A DNA stretch of 41,160 nucleotides from Bog-756 sp050011635 (GCA_050011635.1 JBEKIU010000008.1:1-41160), one strand, 5' to 3'. Shown: positions 24,536 to 33,282, counted from the first letter of the stretch. Notes: generated by a model from the sequence alone, not told the origin. Translations and numbers: made by a program.

Positions 24536-24919
24536 CTATTCCGCTCCGGCGAGGCCTATGAGGGTGCCTTCCGGGTCGGTGAAATGGCCGACGACAAGTC
24601 CACGCGGCGAGGTCGCCGGGCCCATGACACGTGTCCCTCCGAGCGCTTCGGCACGCTGCAGAGCCGCCTCGACATTGGGCACGCCAACGTAAAAGACAGC
24701 GTGGCTTTCGTATCCGGGCCCACCTCCGACGCCTCCGGGAATTCCTGGCCCATCTTGGGAGGTGATCACATTCAGAAATCCATAGTCGTCCGGAGCCGAC
24801 ACTTCTTTCGCCACGGGCGAGGGAACATCAAATTCCCATCCGAAGAGTTCGCCGAAGTACTTCCGGAGATTCGTCGGGTCCTTGCCAACCACCTCAAAGT
24901 GCACGACCGGTTGTGGCAT
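24536..24919 (-). CDS. VOC/glyoxalase-superfamily protein
   Basis: A 127-residue VOC protein: VVHFEVVGKDPTNLRKYFGE, LFGWEF, YVGVPNVEAALQRAEALGGT and a C-terminal GHFTDPEGTLIGLAG. The layout matches small stand-alone VOC proteins of about 120-130 residues. Substrate unknown. The ATG at 24919 has CAGGAGG upstream at good distance. It is convergent with the split-barrel gene. Confidence 0.9.
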   Translation of the reverse strand: MPQPVVHFEVVGKDPTNLRKYFGELFGWEFDVPSPVAKEVSAPDDYGFLNVITSQDGPGIPGGVGGGPGYESHAVFYVGVPNVEAALQRAEALGGTRVMGPATSPRGLVVGHFTDPEGTLIGLAGAE

Positions 24920-24993
24920 TCATGTACCTCCTGGCTCGGTGCCATGCGAGACCCCGACCTCGGCATCTCGTGGCTCTGTCCACGGTAGCCATT

Positions 24994-25075
24994 GAGATCA
25001 ACAGTCCGACCTCCGGGGTTTGTGGACCTGTACCGAAGGCAGCCCGTAGCAGGGGGCGGGGCGACTGTTGATCTC
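24994..25075. repeat. 82-bp unit bounded by a perfect 13-bp inverted repeat
   Basis: GAGATCAACAGTC (24994-25006) and GACTGTTGATCTC (25063-25075) are exact reverse complements, separated by 56 bp. The unit lies between two minus-strand genes, directly after the stop of the DinB-like gene. It could be a long hairpin terminator, an operator pair or the ends of a tiny element. Confidence 0.55.
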
Positions 25076-25079
25076 TCCT

Positions 25080-25625
25080 TCAGCTCACCTCCCGACCGAG
25101 GAAGGCCGCGACTCGATCCGCGGCTGGGCGCTCGTCGCCGCAGGGCTGTTCCTCACCGAATGGACGGTCATCACCGCGGAGCCCAGGGCGGCTCATCATC
25201 TGCTTCGAGAACGCGAGTACGTATTCCGCCAATTCCGGGTCGAGGTCGGTCGGCTGTCCGGTCGCGACGGCGAGGTCCCAGGCGTGGACGAGAAGGTCAC
25301 TTGTCCGCAACTCGATGAATGCGGTGCCGGCAAGTTCTCCGATGGGCAACTGGTAGGTGCGGGCAAGAGCTTGGGGCTGAGCGAAGATCTCCTGCGCCGC
25401 ATCGGCAGAAGCGCGGTGGGCTGCGTCGAGGTCTTCGGGGAGTGGCGCCGGTTGGCCACCCGCTCGCACTGCGACTCGCTGGTTGCCGTCGATGACATGG
25501 TCGATGAGAGCCTTCACATCCCATTCAGGACACGGCGTGGGTGACAACAGCTGATCGGATGTCACGTTGACGAGCACATCGGCGAAGGTGTCCTGTGCCC
25601 GCTGGTGGGCGACCAGTGGGTCCAT
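25080..25625 (-). CDS. TIGR03086/DinB-like maleylpyruvate isomerase N-terminal-type protein
   Basis: A 181-residue four-helix-bundle protein of the DinB-like/mycothiol-dependent maleylpyruvate isomerase N-terminal group (TIGR03086 type). Diagnostic segments are LLSPTPCPEWDVKALIDHVI and TSDLLVHAWDLAVATGQPTD, whose histidines are the expected metal ligands. Members bind a divalent metal and may use mycothiol. The ATG at 25625 (MDPLVAHQRAQD) is preferred to those at 25631 and further up because TATGGT lies 8 nt before it and family members begin this way. A second member lies at 33953. Confidence 0.87.
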   Translation of the reverse strand: MDPLVAHQRAQDTFADVLVNVTSDQLLSPTPCPEWDVKALIDHVIDGNQRVAVRAGGQPAPLPEDLDAAHRASADAAQEIFAQPQALARTYQLPIGELAGTAFIELRTSDLLVHAWDLAVATGQPTDLDPELAEYVLAFSKQMMSRPGLRGDDRPFGEEQPCGDERPAADRVAAFLGREVS

Positions 25626-25700
25626 GGCCATGGACCATACCGTGCGTTCCATCGCCACGGTCGCTGGTGTCAGACGGTCGGCGTCACCGATGCCGCCGGA

Positions 25701-26085
25701 TCAGCGGGCGTCTTCGACCGTGGCTGACCGCACCTCGGGGATGGCCCCGGTCTCCTTCGGAGGCGGACTTGGATCGTGCGTTCGACTTCTGTGCTCACTG
25801 CGGGTACCGACCTGGATCCACCGTATGACGTTGCCGTCCGCATCCACCACATTGGCCGTGCGCCCGGCATCACCGACGGCCTCGATCGGCCCGGCGCTGA
25901 TCCCCCGACTCGCGAGATCGGCGACGAACACGTCTCGATCGACAACCGATATGGTCACGACGGTCCTTCCGGCGCGTTCGGGGTCGCACGATGTCGGCGG
26001 CCCGTCCGAAGAGCTGCTCATACCAGCCCATTGCCACCTGTAGGTCTGCGACAGGGAGACCGGCGAAGAGAACTTCCATGGTCAC
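25701..26085 (-). pseudogene. Broken VOC-family gene (internal deletion and frameshift)
   Basis: The N-terminus, MTMEVLFAGLPVADLQVAMG then WYEQLFGRAADIV, is read in one frame. The rest (DPERAGRTVVTISVVDRDVF, then LASRGISAGPIEAVGDAG and VVDADGNVIRWIQVG) is read in another. The junction is at about 25986. Intact relatives have roughly 20 residues between ADIV and the DP-R-AG motif; here they are missing, so about 60 bp not divisible by three have been lost. That makes a sequencing slip unlikely as the only cause. The tail after WIQVG is probably read-through. Confidence 0.75.
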
Positions 26086-26350
26086 CCCGACAGCCTGCCG
26101 CTTGCCGACCGGTCATGTCGACCCGCCGACCCTCCTCGGCCGATCAGCCTCTGAACCACGGCCGATAACCGCTCCGGTTCGGGAGACTCAACAAAACTCG
26201 TGGGCGACCCGGCCCACGGTCAGTCGCTACGGGACCCACGGTCTACGGTTACGGGCCGGCGCCGGCGTTGGGCCGGCCTCTCCCTCGGCTGGCCCGCAAC
26301 GCCCGTGACCACTACCGTTTGCCCTCCTATCCAGTGGCCCAGGAGGAACG

Positions 26351-27334
26351 TTGACCCAGAGCGGAGCAGGGGCACCGGGACCTGTGCAGTTCTACGCAGA
26401 GGTCTTCGACGCGGTCACGGCGAACGTCGCTCGAGTGCTCGAGGGCAAGGACGAACCGGTTCGATTGACCCTGATGTGCATGGCTGCGGGCGGACATGTC
26501 CTCCTCGAGGATGTCCCCGGCGTCGGCAAGACGACTCTGGCCAAGGCCCTGGCCCATTCGCTCGGTCTCGAATGGCACCGGATCCAGTTCACGCCCGATC
26601 TGCTTCCCTCCGATGTCACCGGCGTCAACATTTTCGAGCGCGAGCAGGGCAGTTTCCGGTTTCGGCCCGGAGGTGTGTTCGCCAACATCCTGCTCGGCGA
26701 CGAAATCAACCGGGCTTCGCCGAAGACTCAGGCCGCGCTGCTCGAGGCCATGCAGGAAGGGCAAGTCACTGTGGACAGTACGTCCCATGCCCTTCCTTCG
26801 CCATTTCTGGTCATCGCCACCCAGAACCCGGTCGAGCATGCGGGTACCTACCCGCTCCCCGAAGCCCAGCTCGACCGATTCCTGCTCCGTATCGGCATCG
26901 GATACCCCGCACATGATGCTGAGGTCGCCATGTTGGCCCGTCACGGAACGGGTCCGGACGTCGACCATCTACCGGCCATCGTCGAGCCCTCCGCGGTGCT
27001 CGCGCTCATGCGGGTGACCTCGCAGATCCACGTGGCCGACGCCATCAAGCACTACATCGTCCACCTGGCGGAGGCGACCCGCACCCATCCATCGCTGGTG
27101 CTCGGCATGTCCCCACGCGCCGCACTGGCCCTTCAGCAGGTGGCCCGCGCGCGGGCTGCGTCCCTCGGTCGGACATATGTGATCCCCGACGACGTCAAGG
27201 CACTTCGTGAACCCGTCCTCGGCCACCGACTCAAGCTGACGCCGGCAGCGAGAGCAACAGGTACAACAGTGTCCAATGCGATTGACGATGTCTTCCTTTC
27301 GGTACCGACCCCGACAGGTGACGGGTTTCGTTGA
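26351..27334 (+). CDS. MoxR-type AAA+ ATPase
   Basis: A 327-residue MoxR-family AAA+ ATPase, a chaperone-like motor that acts with DUF58/VWA proteins. Walker A is EDVPGVGKTTLAKA, Walker B region NILLGDEINRASPKTQAALL, and the sensor stretch is ATQNPVEHAGTYPLPEAQLD followed by RFLLRIGIGYP. The C-terminal lid shows ALVLGMSPRAALALQQ-like text (LVLGMSPRAALALQQVARAR). The TTG start at 26351 is fixed by AGGAGGAACG just upstream. Its stop overlaps the next start (TTGA), so it opens a three-gene operon. Confidence 0.95.
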   Translation: MTQSGAGAPGPVQFYAEVFDAVTANVARVLEGKDEPVRLTLMCMAAGGHVLLEDVPGVGKTTLAKALAHSLGLEWHRIQFTPDLLPSDVTGVNIFEREQGSFRFRPGGVFANILLGDEINRASPKTQAALLEAMQEGQVTVDSTSHALPSPFLVIATQNPVEHAGTYPLPEAQLDRFLLRIGIGYPAHDAEVAMLARHGTGPDVDHLPAIVEPSAVLALMRVTSQIHVADAIKHYIVHLAEATRTHPSLVLGMSPRAALALQQVARARAASLGRTYVIPDDVKALREPVLGHRLKLTPAARATGTTVSNAIDDVFLSVPTPTGDGFR

Positions 27335-28584
27335 CCAAGACGTGGACCGCCCGGCGAATGTCCCACGCGTTGCCCAGCCCGACGCGACGAGGCTGGGCGG
27401 TGATCATCGCGCTGGTACTCCTCGGTTCCGTCGGTCTTGCCGGGTCCAACGAGCTCCTTGCCCTGTCCGGAGCGGCAGGAGCGCTGCTGCTCTACTCGAC
27501 GCTGTGGGTGTGGAGACGCCCTCCTTCCCTGGACGTGCAGATCGACGCATCGCCCCGACGAGTGACGGCCGGATCCCGTGGAACGGTCTCTGTTGTCATA
27601 CGCAATGCCGACCGACGCAGCTCGCCCATCATGACGGTCCGCCGGTCGGTTCCTGCCCTCGTCACAGGTGACCATCCGGCACCGGTTCTCACCGTGCCAT
27701 CGATGGCTCCGGGGCAGTCACGATGGTCCGAGGCGTCGCTGCGCTGGGCCAAGCGGGGTGTGTACGACCTCGGCCCGGCACTCGTCGACGTGAGCGACCC
27801 ATTCGGCGTGATGCACAAGATGCGTACGTCACCCCAACAAGATCAGGTGGTGGTCGTTCCGCTCGTCCTGTCACTCTCGGCGCTCCCTCCGCCATTCGGT
27901 CCGGCGGCACCAGAGGCAGTCGAGCTCACCCGAATCGGCTTCGACGGTGACGAGTTCCACGCCATCCGTGACTACGAGCCGGGTGACGACCTCCGGAAGG
28001 TCCACTGGGCGCTGACCGCACGGACCGGGTCCCTGATGATCCGCGAGGACCATCCCTCGGCCCGGGCCCAGCTCACTGTGCTGCTCGACCTGCGAGTCGT
28101 CGCAAGGAACGAACCCGCCTTCGAGCTCGCGTGCTCGATCGCCGCCAGCGTCGCCGTCGCTGCTGTTTCCGAAGGTCGTTCGGTGCGTCTGCTCGCCTCG
28201 GATGGCGTGCCCACGGACTTCGGCCACACGCAAGAACACGCCGACCAACTGCTCGACCTCCTGGCAAGGGTCGAACCCCGTGCGGGCGGAGGGGTCGTCG
28301 ACCATCCCGGTGACCTGGCCGCCTCTCACGCCGACGGCAGCCTGGTGGTGGTGAGTGCGGCGGCTGTCACGTCGACAGACGTCGCCACCCTGGCGCTGCT
28401 GGCCCCTCCCGAGTCGGTGACCTTGGTCGCCATCGGCCCGGCGCCCGGACGTCAAACGAGGGACCCAGGCTCGCAGCCCGCAGGGCCCCCAGAGCCCCCG
28501 TTGCCCTTCGTCGTGATCGACGTCGTCGACCACCCGACATTTCTAAGGGCCTGGAATACCGCCTTCGCCCCCCTGAGCCGATGA
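27331..28584 (+). CDS. DUF58 membrane protein
   Basis: A 417-residue protein. Two hydrophobic segments lie near the N-terminus (GWAVIIALVLLGSVGLAGSN, LLALSGAAGALLLYSTLWVW). A beta-rich ectodomain-like region follows, then the DUF58 signature DEFHAIRDYEPGDDLRKVHW with ALTARTGSLMIREDH. The C-terminal part has the von Willebrand-like fold expected of DUF58 proteins (TVLLDLRVVARNEPAFELAC). DUF58 proteins are partners of MoxR ATPases. The TTG start overlaps the MoxR stop, and its stop overlaps the next ATG (ATGA), indicating tight coupling. Confidence 0.93.
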   Translation: MTKTWTARRMSHALPSPTRRGWAVIIALVLLGSVGLAGSNELLALSGAAGALLLYSTLWVWRRPPSLDVQIDASPRRVTAGSRGTVSVVIRNADRRSSPIMTVRRSVPALVTGDHPAPVLTVPSMAPGQSRWSEASLRWAKRGVYDLGPALVDVSDPFGVMHKMRTSPQQDQVVVVPLVLSLSALPPPFGPAAPEAVELTRIGFDGDEFHAIRDYEPGDDLRKVHWALTARTGSLMIREDHPSARAQLTVLLDLRVVARNEPAFELACSIAASVAVAAVSEGRSVRLLASDGVPTDFGHTQEHADQLLDLLARVEPRAGGGVVDHPGDLAASHADGSLVVVSAAAVTSTDVATLALLAPPESVTLVAIGPAPGRQTRDPGSQPAGPPEPPLPFVVIDVVDHPTFLRAWNTAFAPLSR

Positions 28585-29987
28585 AGAAGCGCGGCTACCC
28601 CCTGACGACAGCCCTACTGGCCCTGGCCACGGTGGCGGCGGCAACGGGATTTTGGCGGGTGTTTACCGGCAACACATGGATCGTCCCCCTCCTTGCCATG
28701 GTGCTCAGCATCCATCTGCTGGGCTGGTGGTTCCGCCGGACCAACACCCCCTTCTCACTCGCAGTCATCGCAACCATGATGGTGATCGCCCTGGTGTCGG
28801 TTTGGGCGGTTCTGCCATCTTCCACCGCTCACGGCGTACCCTGGACAGCAACGTGGGCGGCCGCGCGGAGCGCGCTCGATCACGTCGGGGACGGCGTTCC
28901 CCATCCGCCAGTGCACCCGGATGCCGGCTACATGCTGGAGGCCCTGTGGTTGGTGGGCATAGGCGCGGCTCTGGCTGACTGGTCGGCATTTCGGGTGGGC
29001 TCAGCATTGCAAGGCATCGTTCCGGCCGTCGGAATATTCGCTCTCTGCCAGGTGCTGGGTGGATCCACCCACGGCACGGTCTTGATCGCCGGCCTGACCG
29101 GGGCCTCCACCGCGTACCTACTCGCCCATCGGGCCACCGTGGGCAGGGCGAGGGCCACATGGCTGGGCGGATCGCCGAACGGATATCTCCGGAGCGTCAT
29201 CAGAGCGGGTGCAATCGGCGTCGTCACCACCACCGCCGTCGCGATCGGTATCGGGTCGCAACTCCCCAATTCGGCGGCATTGGGCGCCGATCGGCAGACG
29301 GCCGTCCGACCCCATTCCGCGGCACCACCACCACATGCCGCCGAGAAGACTGTGCCGGCTCCGGCGACTCCGACGAGCATCGCCCAACCGAAGCCACAGA
29401 CGGCCCCGACAGCGGCCCCCGCGACCCGAAGCGGACCGGTGAAGGGCGACCACGTGGGTCCCAGTGTCCCCCAGCACGGCCGTCCAGTGTGGCCAGTCGC
29501 TGTACTGGCGGCCCTCGTTGCCTTGGCCGCCTGGATCGCTGTAAACGTCGGGTATCGACAGATGCGTTGGCGGCAACGGCGCCGGGGCGACGGACATCCC
29601 ACACCGGCCTACTCGGTACGAGTGGCTTGGGCGGAACTGACTGAAACCCTGGCCTTGTGGAACCTCCATCGCGATCGTGCCGAGACTCGTGTCGAGTTCG
29701 GCCAACGGGTAGGGGCATCGCTGGCCATCAAGTTCCGAACCACGTCGCGCCGAGATTCGCCCGATGGTGAACGCGCGGAACTTCTGAGGGTCGATCCTCC
29801 GCGAGTTGCGGCGATCGCCGACCGGGTGGCGTTCTCTGATGACGCACTTCCTCCAGACCTTGCCTGGTCGGCAGTGGCAACGACCGAAGAGATCGTGAGG
29901 ACACTGCGGGCGCAGGCATCTTTCGGAGCCAAGATCATGACTCTCGTGCTTCCCCGCCGGAGCCGGGTCGTGGGTCGATTCGATTGA
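28581..29987 (+). CDS. TgpA-like membrane protein lacking the transglutaminase core
   Basis: A 468-residue membrane protein. The N-terminal ~230 residues hold several membrane helices (TALLALATVAAATGFW, WIVPLLAMVLSIHLLGWWF, LAVIATMMVIALVSVWAVL, LWLVGIGAALADWSA and others), like the DUF3488 part of TgpA proteins. The expected transglutaminase domain, with its Cys-His-Asp triad, is absent. In its place is a 70-residue Pro/Ala/Thr linker (AAPPPHAAEKTVPAPATPTS). One more helix (VWPVAVLAALVALAAWIAVN) and a cytoplasmic DUF4129-like tail follow. Usual TgpA proteins are about 700-800 residues. Gene order MoxR-DUF58-TgpA is conserved, so this looks like an internal domain loss with the rest kept. Function without the catalytic core is unclear. 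Confidence 0.82.
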   Translation: MKKRGYPLTTALLALATVAAATGFWRVFTGNTWIVPLLAMVLSIHLLGWWFRRTNTPFSLAVIATMMVIALVSVWAVLPSSTAHGVPWTATWAAARSALDHVGDGVPHPPVHPDAGYMLEALWLVGIGAALADWSAFRVGSALQGIVPAVGIFALCQVLGGSTHGTVLIAGLTGASTAYLLAHRATVGRARATWLGGSPNGYLRSVIRAGAIGVVTTTAVAIGIGSQLPNSAALGADRQTAVRPHSAAPPPHAAEKTVPAPATPTSIAQPKPQTAPTAAPATRSGPVKGDHVGPSVPQHGRPVWPVAVLAALVALAAWIAVNVGYRQMRWRQRRRGDGHPTPAYSVRVAWAELTETLALWNLHRDRAETRVEFGQRVGASLAIKFRTTSRRDSPDGERAELLRVDPPRVAAIADRVAFSDDALPPDLAWSAVATTEEIVRTLRAQASFGAKIMTLVLPRRSRVVGRFD

Positions 29988-30227
29988 CTCGTGTTCAGCC
30001 GAGGACATGGACCAACGTGCCGCGAACCCATCGCAAACGTAAAGCGCGTGCGCGTGCGGCCCAAGCCTGCGCAGTTTGCTCGGCCATCTCATCTGAATTC
30101 CGGTGAGGTCGCCGAGCCATCTGTAGGTACAGAGCGGCATGGATCGAATGGTCTACCGTTGGATGCGGCCGAAAAGGTGAAGCTCGGCCCGAACCCGACA
30201 AGCTTCGCCTGATCGAAGGGAGCCGAC

Positions 30228-30710
30228 ATGACCCCCGCTGGGGACCCCAATGACATTTCATCCCTGGCCCAGGCTGACCAGGACGCCATCGCCGCAACTC
30301 TGATCTCGCTCATGACTGGGTTCCAAGAGCGAGATGCCGAGAAACTGGTCGGCATCTACACCTCCGACGCCGACTGGGTGAATGCCTTTGGGACCGTCAG
30401 GAAGGGCGGAATCGAGATCGTGGAATACCTGCGTGGCCTCTTTTCGGACAGCAACTTCAACGCGGGGACGTTGAAGGCTCCTCCAAAGACCGCACTCCGA
30501 GTGCTCACTCCCGACGTGGTTCTCGTCTCGGCCCATTTGCAAGTCGAGGGGCAAAAGCTCGTGGGAGGTGGCGAGATCGAGGTGAGGGACAACCACTCCC
30601 TTCGGGTCCTCCAGCGTCAAGCCGACGGGTCGTGGTTGATCGTCTCCGAGATGTACAACGACGCCAACCGGGAACAGACGTACGACGGGCATCCCCCAGG
30701 GTCAAGCTGA
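30228..30710 (+). CDS. SnoaL-like/DUF4440 (SgcJ/EcaC-type) protein
   Basis: A 160-residue protein with the cone-like alpha+beta barrel of the NTF2/SnoaL superfamily: AATLISLMTGFQERDAEKLV, YTSDADWVNAFGTVRKGGIE, then VLVSAHLQVEG and SWLIVSEMYNDA. Members are often small-ligand binders or isomerases; no specific substrate is evident. The ATG at 30228 has GAAGGGAGCC upstream. It stands between the MoxR operon and the hydrolase genes, with a hairpin after it. Confidence 0.87.
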   Translation: MTPAGDPNDISSLAQADQDAIAATLISLMTGFQERDAEKLVGIYTSDADWVNAFGTVRKGGIEIVEYLRGLFSDSNFNAGTLKAPPKTALRVLTPDVVLVSAHLQVEGQKLVGGGEIEVRDNHSLRVLQRQADGSWLIVSEMYNDANREQTYDGHPPGSS

Positions 30711-30738
30711 CACTCGGAGTTCATCCGCTCTCTCGGAC

Positions 30739-30775
30739 GGCCGTGTGTACGGGTTTGGCATTGCGGCACGGCCGC
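30739..30775 (+). terminator. Hairpin after the SnoaL-like gene
   Basis: CGGCCGTG (30739-30746) and CACGGCCG (30768-30775) form an 8-bp GC-rich stem with a 21-nt loop, 29 bp after the stop. Confidence 0.4.
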
Positions 30776-30901
30776 GCATCTCAGGCAGAGGGCACAGCTC
30801 AAGGGCCTGGATATTTTGGCCCGAAAGGCGTATACCGGGGGCTCAGATCCTCAGCGATATGGCCGGTCTCGTCATCACCACCTGATAGGAGGGCTTTGAG
30901 C

Positions 30902-31726
30902 ATGGGCACCATCACCACCACCGACGGTACGGAGATCTTCTACAAGGATTGGGGGTCGGGCCAACCCATCGTGTTCAGCCACGGCTGGCCGCTTTCGGCT
31001 GACGACTGGGACACCCAAATGCTGTTCTTTCTCAACCATGGCTATCGGGTCGTCGCCGCCGACCGCCGTGGGCACGGCCGCTCCACCCAGACCAGCGATG
31101 GTCACGACATGGACCACTATGCCGATGATCTGGCCGCAGTGACAGCCCATCTGGACCTTCACGACGCCGTACACGTGGGCCACTCGACGGGGGGCGGCGA
31201 GGTCGCCCGTTACATCGCGAGGCACGGCGAGAGTCGCGTGGCCAAGGCGGTACTCATCAGCTCGGTGCCGCCGTTGATGGTGAAGACCAAGGCCAATCCC
31301 GGAGGTCTACCGAAGAGCGTGTTCGATGATCTCCAGGCCCAGCTGGCCGCCAACCGTTCCGAGTTCTACCGGGCGCTGCCTTCGGGGCCCTTCTACGGCT
31401 TCAACCGGCCCGGCATCGAGCCCTCGGAGGCGATCATCGAGAACTGGTGGCGACAGGGGATGATGGGGGGAGCCAAGGCCCACTACGACGGCATCGTCGC
31501 CTTCTCCCAGACCGACTTTACCGAGGACCTCAAGAAGATCACGGTGCCCGTCCTGGTCATGCACGGAGACGACGACCAGATCGTGCCATACGCCGACTCG
31601 GGCCCGCTGTCGGCAAAGCTGGTGAAGAACGGGACGCTCAAGACCTACCCCGGATTCCCTCACGGGATGCCGACCACCCAAGCCGAGACGATCAACCCGG
31701 ATCTGCTGGCATTCATCCAGTCCTGA
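30902..31726 (+). CDS. Alpha/beta hydrolase (non-heme chloroperoxidase/arylesterase-like)
   Basis: A 274-residue soluble alpha/beta hydrolase. The oxyanion segment is VFSHGWPLSADDWD, the nucleophile elbow GHSTGGGEVARY (Ser at about 98), the acid in VMHGDDDQIVPY and the His in FPHGMPTT. The pattern is that of cofactor-free haloperoxidase/esterase proteins, which mostly act as esterases in vivo. The ATG at 30902 (MGTITTTDGTEIFYKDWGSG) is where homologous sequence begins, with TAGGAGGG upstream at a rather long 12-nt spacing. The next gene starts 9 bp after its stop. Confidence 0.94.
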   Translation: MGTITTTDGTEIFYKDWGSGQPIVFSHGWPLSADDWDTQMLFFLNHGYRVVAADRRGHGRSTQTSDGHDMDHYADDLAAVTAHLDLHDAVHVGHSTGGGEVARYIARHGESRVAKAVLISSVPPLMVKTKANPGGLPKSVFDDLQAQLAANRSEFYRALPSGPFYGFNRPGIEPSEAIIENWWRQGMMGGAKAHYDGIVAFSQTDFTEDLKKITVPVLVMHGDDDQIVPYADSGPLSAKLVKNGTLKTYPGFPHGMPTTQAETINPDLLAFIQS

Positions 31727-31735
31727 CGACGAGCT

Positions 31736-33184
31736 ATGTTCCCGATGGGACGTTTCACCCAGTCAAGACGAACTCTAACGGTGGCGATCGCGTTCAGCTG
31801 CCTGGCCGCGGTGCTCTCGGGCTGCGGATCCAGTTCGTCGGCAAGCCCATCGACGACGTTGTCTACGGCTCCGTTGAGCGTCACGTGGATGCAGGGCTAC
31901 GCCGCTCCCGGCACTCCGGCTCAGTACAACAAAGTCGGGGTCATCAAAGTTGGACCGAGCAGTGCGAAGAACGTCCTCGTGCTGGAGCCGGGTACCTCTG
32001 CTGCCGCCTCCTACTTCGTTCCCCTCGCCAAATGGATCATCTCGAAGACAGGTGGATGGCAAGTCTGGTCGGTTGAACGTCGAGAGAACCTGCTCGAAGA
32101 CCAGTCGGAGCTGAATTTGTACAAGGAGCACAAGGCCACAACGACGCAGCTGTTCGACTACTACCTCGGCTACCTGAAGGACTCGAGCATCACTCCCCAC
32201 TATCAGGTGGTGGCGAACTCGACGGTCGAATTCGCCAAGCAGTGGGGAATGAATGTCGCCGTCCAGGACCTGCACGTCGTGATCGGCGCCGCCAAGAAGC
32301 TCGGTGGCAAGGTTGTCCTCGGCGGTCACTCGCTTGGCGGATCGGTGGTCACGGCCTATGCGACCTGGGACTTCGACGGTAACGCCGGAGCCGACCAACT
32401 GGCGGGGTTGGTCTACATCGATGGTGGCAGCACCACGACACCGGTAAGTGCCCAAGCGGCGACCCAGACCCTCCAGGCGCTCGACGCCCCGAACGCCAGC
32501 CCCTGGCTGGCCTTCGGCGGGATCAGCGCGCCGTACGCCGGGTTGTTCGAGGCGACAGGCGCCGCATCTGCGCTCCTGGACCCGAACGCACCCTCGCTGG
32601 GTCAGACGTCGGGGCTCTTGCCTTCAGACATCGTTCCTACGGTGAGGGTCACCAATCTGGGCCAGTACGGCTACGCGCTCAACGCAACGACATCGCCGTC
32701 CAGTTTGCTCGCTGCCCAGGCGCACCTCGGGCAAGGCATCGCGGCACAGGGCCCGGTTCACGGTTGGAACGGCACTGGTGCTCTCACGCCGATCGACCGG
32801 TTCGCAACGATGTTTTCAGGGGAAGGTATCCAGAACGCCAACGGCACCGAGTGGTACTTCCCCCAACGCCTGACCGACGACACCGCGGCGGTCGACAACG
32901 GAAACGCCAATCCGGCCCAGAGCGTGCTCGACGTGGATGCGACTATGGGTCACAGCCTTCCAAAGAACCTTCTGATCTACGCATTCGGTGCACGCCTGGG
33001 TGGAGCAAGCGTGCCCCAGGACGCTCAGATCTTGGCCCAACAGTCGGGCATCCCGATGACCAACCTCACCCTGGCGAACTACCAGAGCACCTACTCTCAC
33101 AACGACCCGGCCGGTGCCTACCCCAACAACGCCTTCTTCAATCGACTCGTACCTTTTTTGGCGAAGGTGACCAATCAAGGGTGA
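31736..33184 (+). CDS. Lipoprotein with alpha/beta-hydrolase fold
   Basis: A 482-residue exported protein. The signal peptide ends in a lipobox, LSGC (LAAVLSGCGSSSSASPST), so it is probably lipid-anchored, followed by a Ser/Thr-rich linker. The mature part has VLVLEPGTSAAASYFVPLAK, a nucleophile elbow VVLGGHSLGGSVVTAYATWD, and YIDGGSTTTP, consistent with an alpha/beta hydrolase; a His in YQSTYSHNDPAGAY near the C-terminus may complete the triad. Length is large, with a lid-like insertion. It starts 9 bp after the preceding hydrolase gene, without a clear ribosome binding site, so coupling is likely. Substrate (ester or lipid) is unknown. Confidence 0.85.
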   Translation: MFPMGRFTQSRRTLTVAIAFSCLAAVLSGCGSSSSASPSTTLSTAPLSVTWMQGYAAPGTPAQYNKVGVIKVGPSSAKNVLVLEPGTSAAASYFVPLAKWIISKTGGWQVWSVERRENLLEDQSELNLYKEHKATTTQLFDYYLGYLKDSSITPHYQVVANSTVEFAKQWGMNVAVQDLHVVIGAAKKLGGKVVLGGHSLGGSVVTAYATWDFDGNAGADQLAGLVYIDGGSTTTPVSAQAATQTLQALDAPNASPWLAFGGISAPYAGLFEATGAASALLDPNAPSLGQTSGLLPSDIVPTVRVTNLGQYGYALNATTSPSSLLAAQAHLGQGIAAQGPVHGWNGTGALTPIDRFATMFSGEGIQNANGTEWYFPQRLTDDTAAVDNGNANPAQSVLDVDATMGHSLPKNLLIYAFGARLGGASVPQDAQILAQQSGIPMTNLTLANYQSTYSHNDPAGAYPNNAFFNRLVPFLAKVTNQG

Positions 33185-33282
33185 CCTCTGGCCGGCACCG
33201 CCCCACGATCGTGAGCTGCCAGCAAACGAAGGCCCCGGTCATGCGCCGCCGAGCCGGTCGGGGGAACGATTCAAACGTCCCC

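Noticed and set aside
21598..24545. Integron-like cassette array suggested by repeats after several genes
   Set aside because: The repeats lack the RYYYAAC/GTTRRRY core pair of attC sites and no integrase is present.
18001..26350. Attachment-site direct repeat of the tRNA 3' end
   Set aside because: No convincing second copy of the tRNA 3' end was seen by eye; a computed search would be needed.
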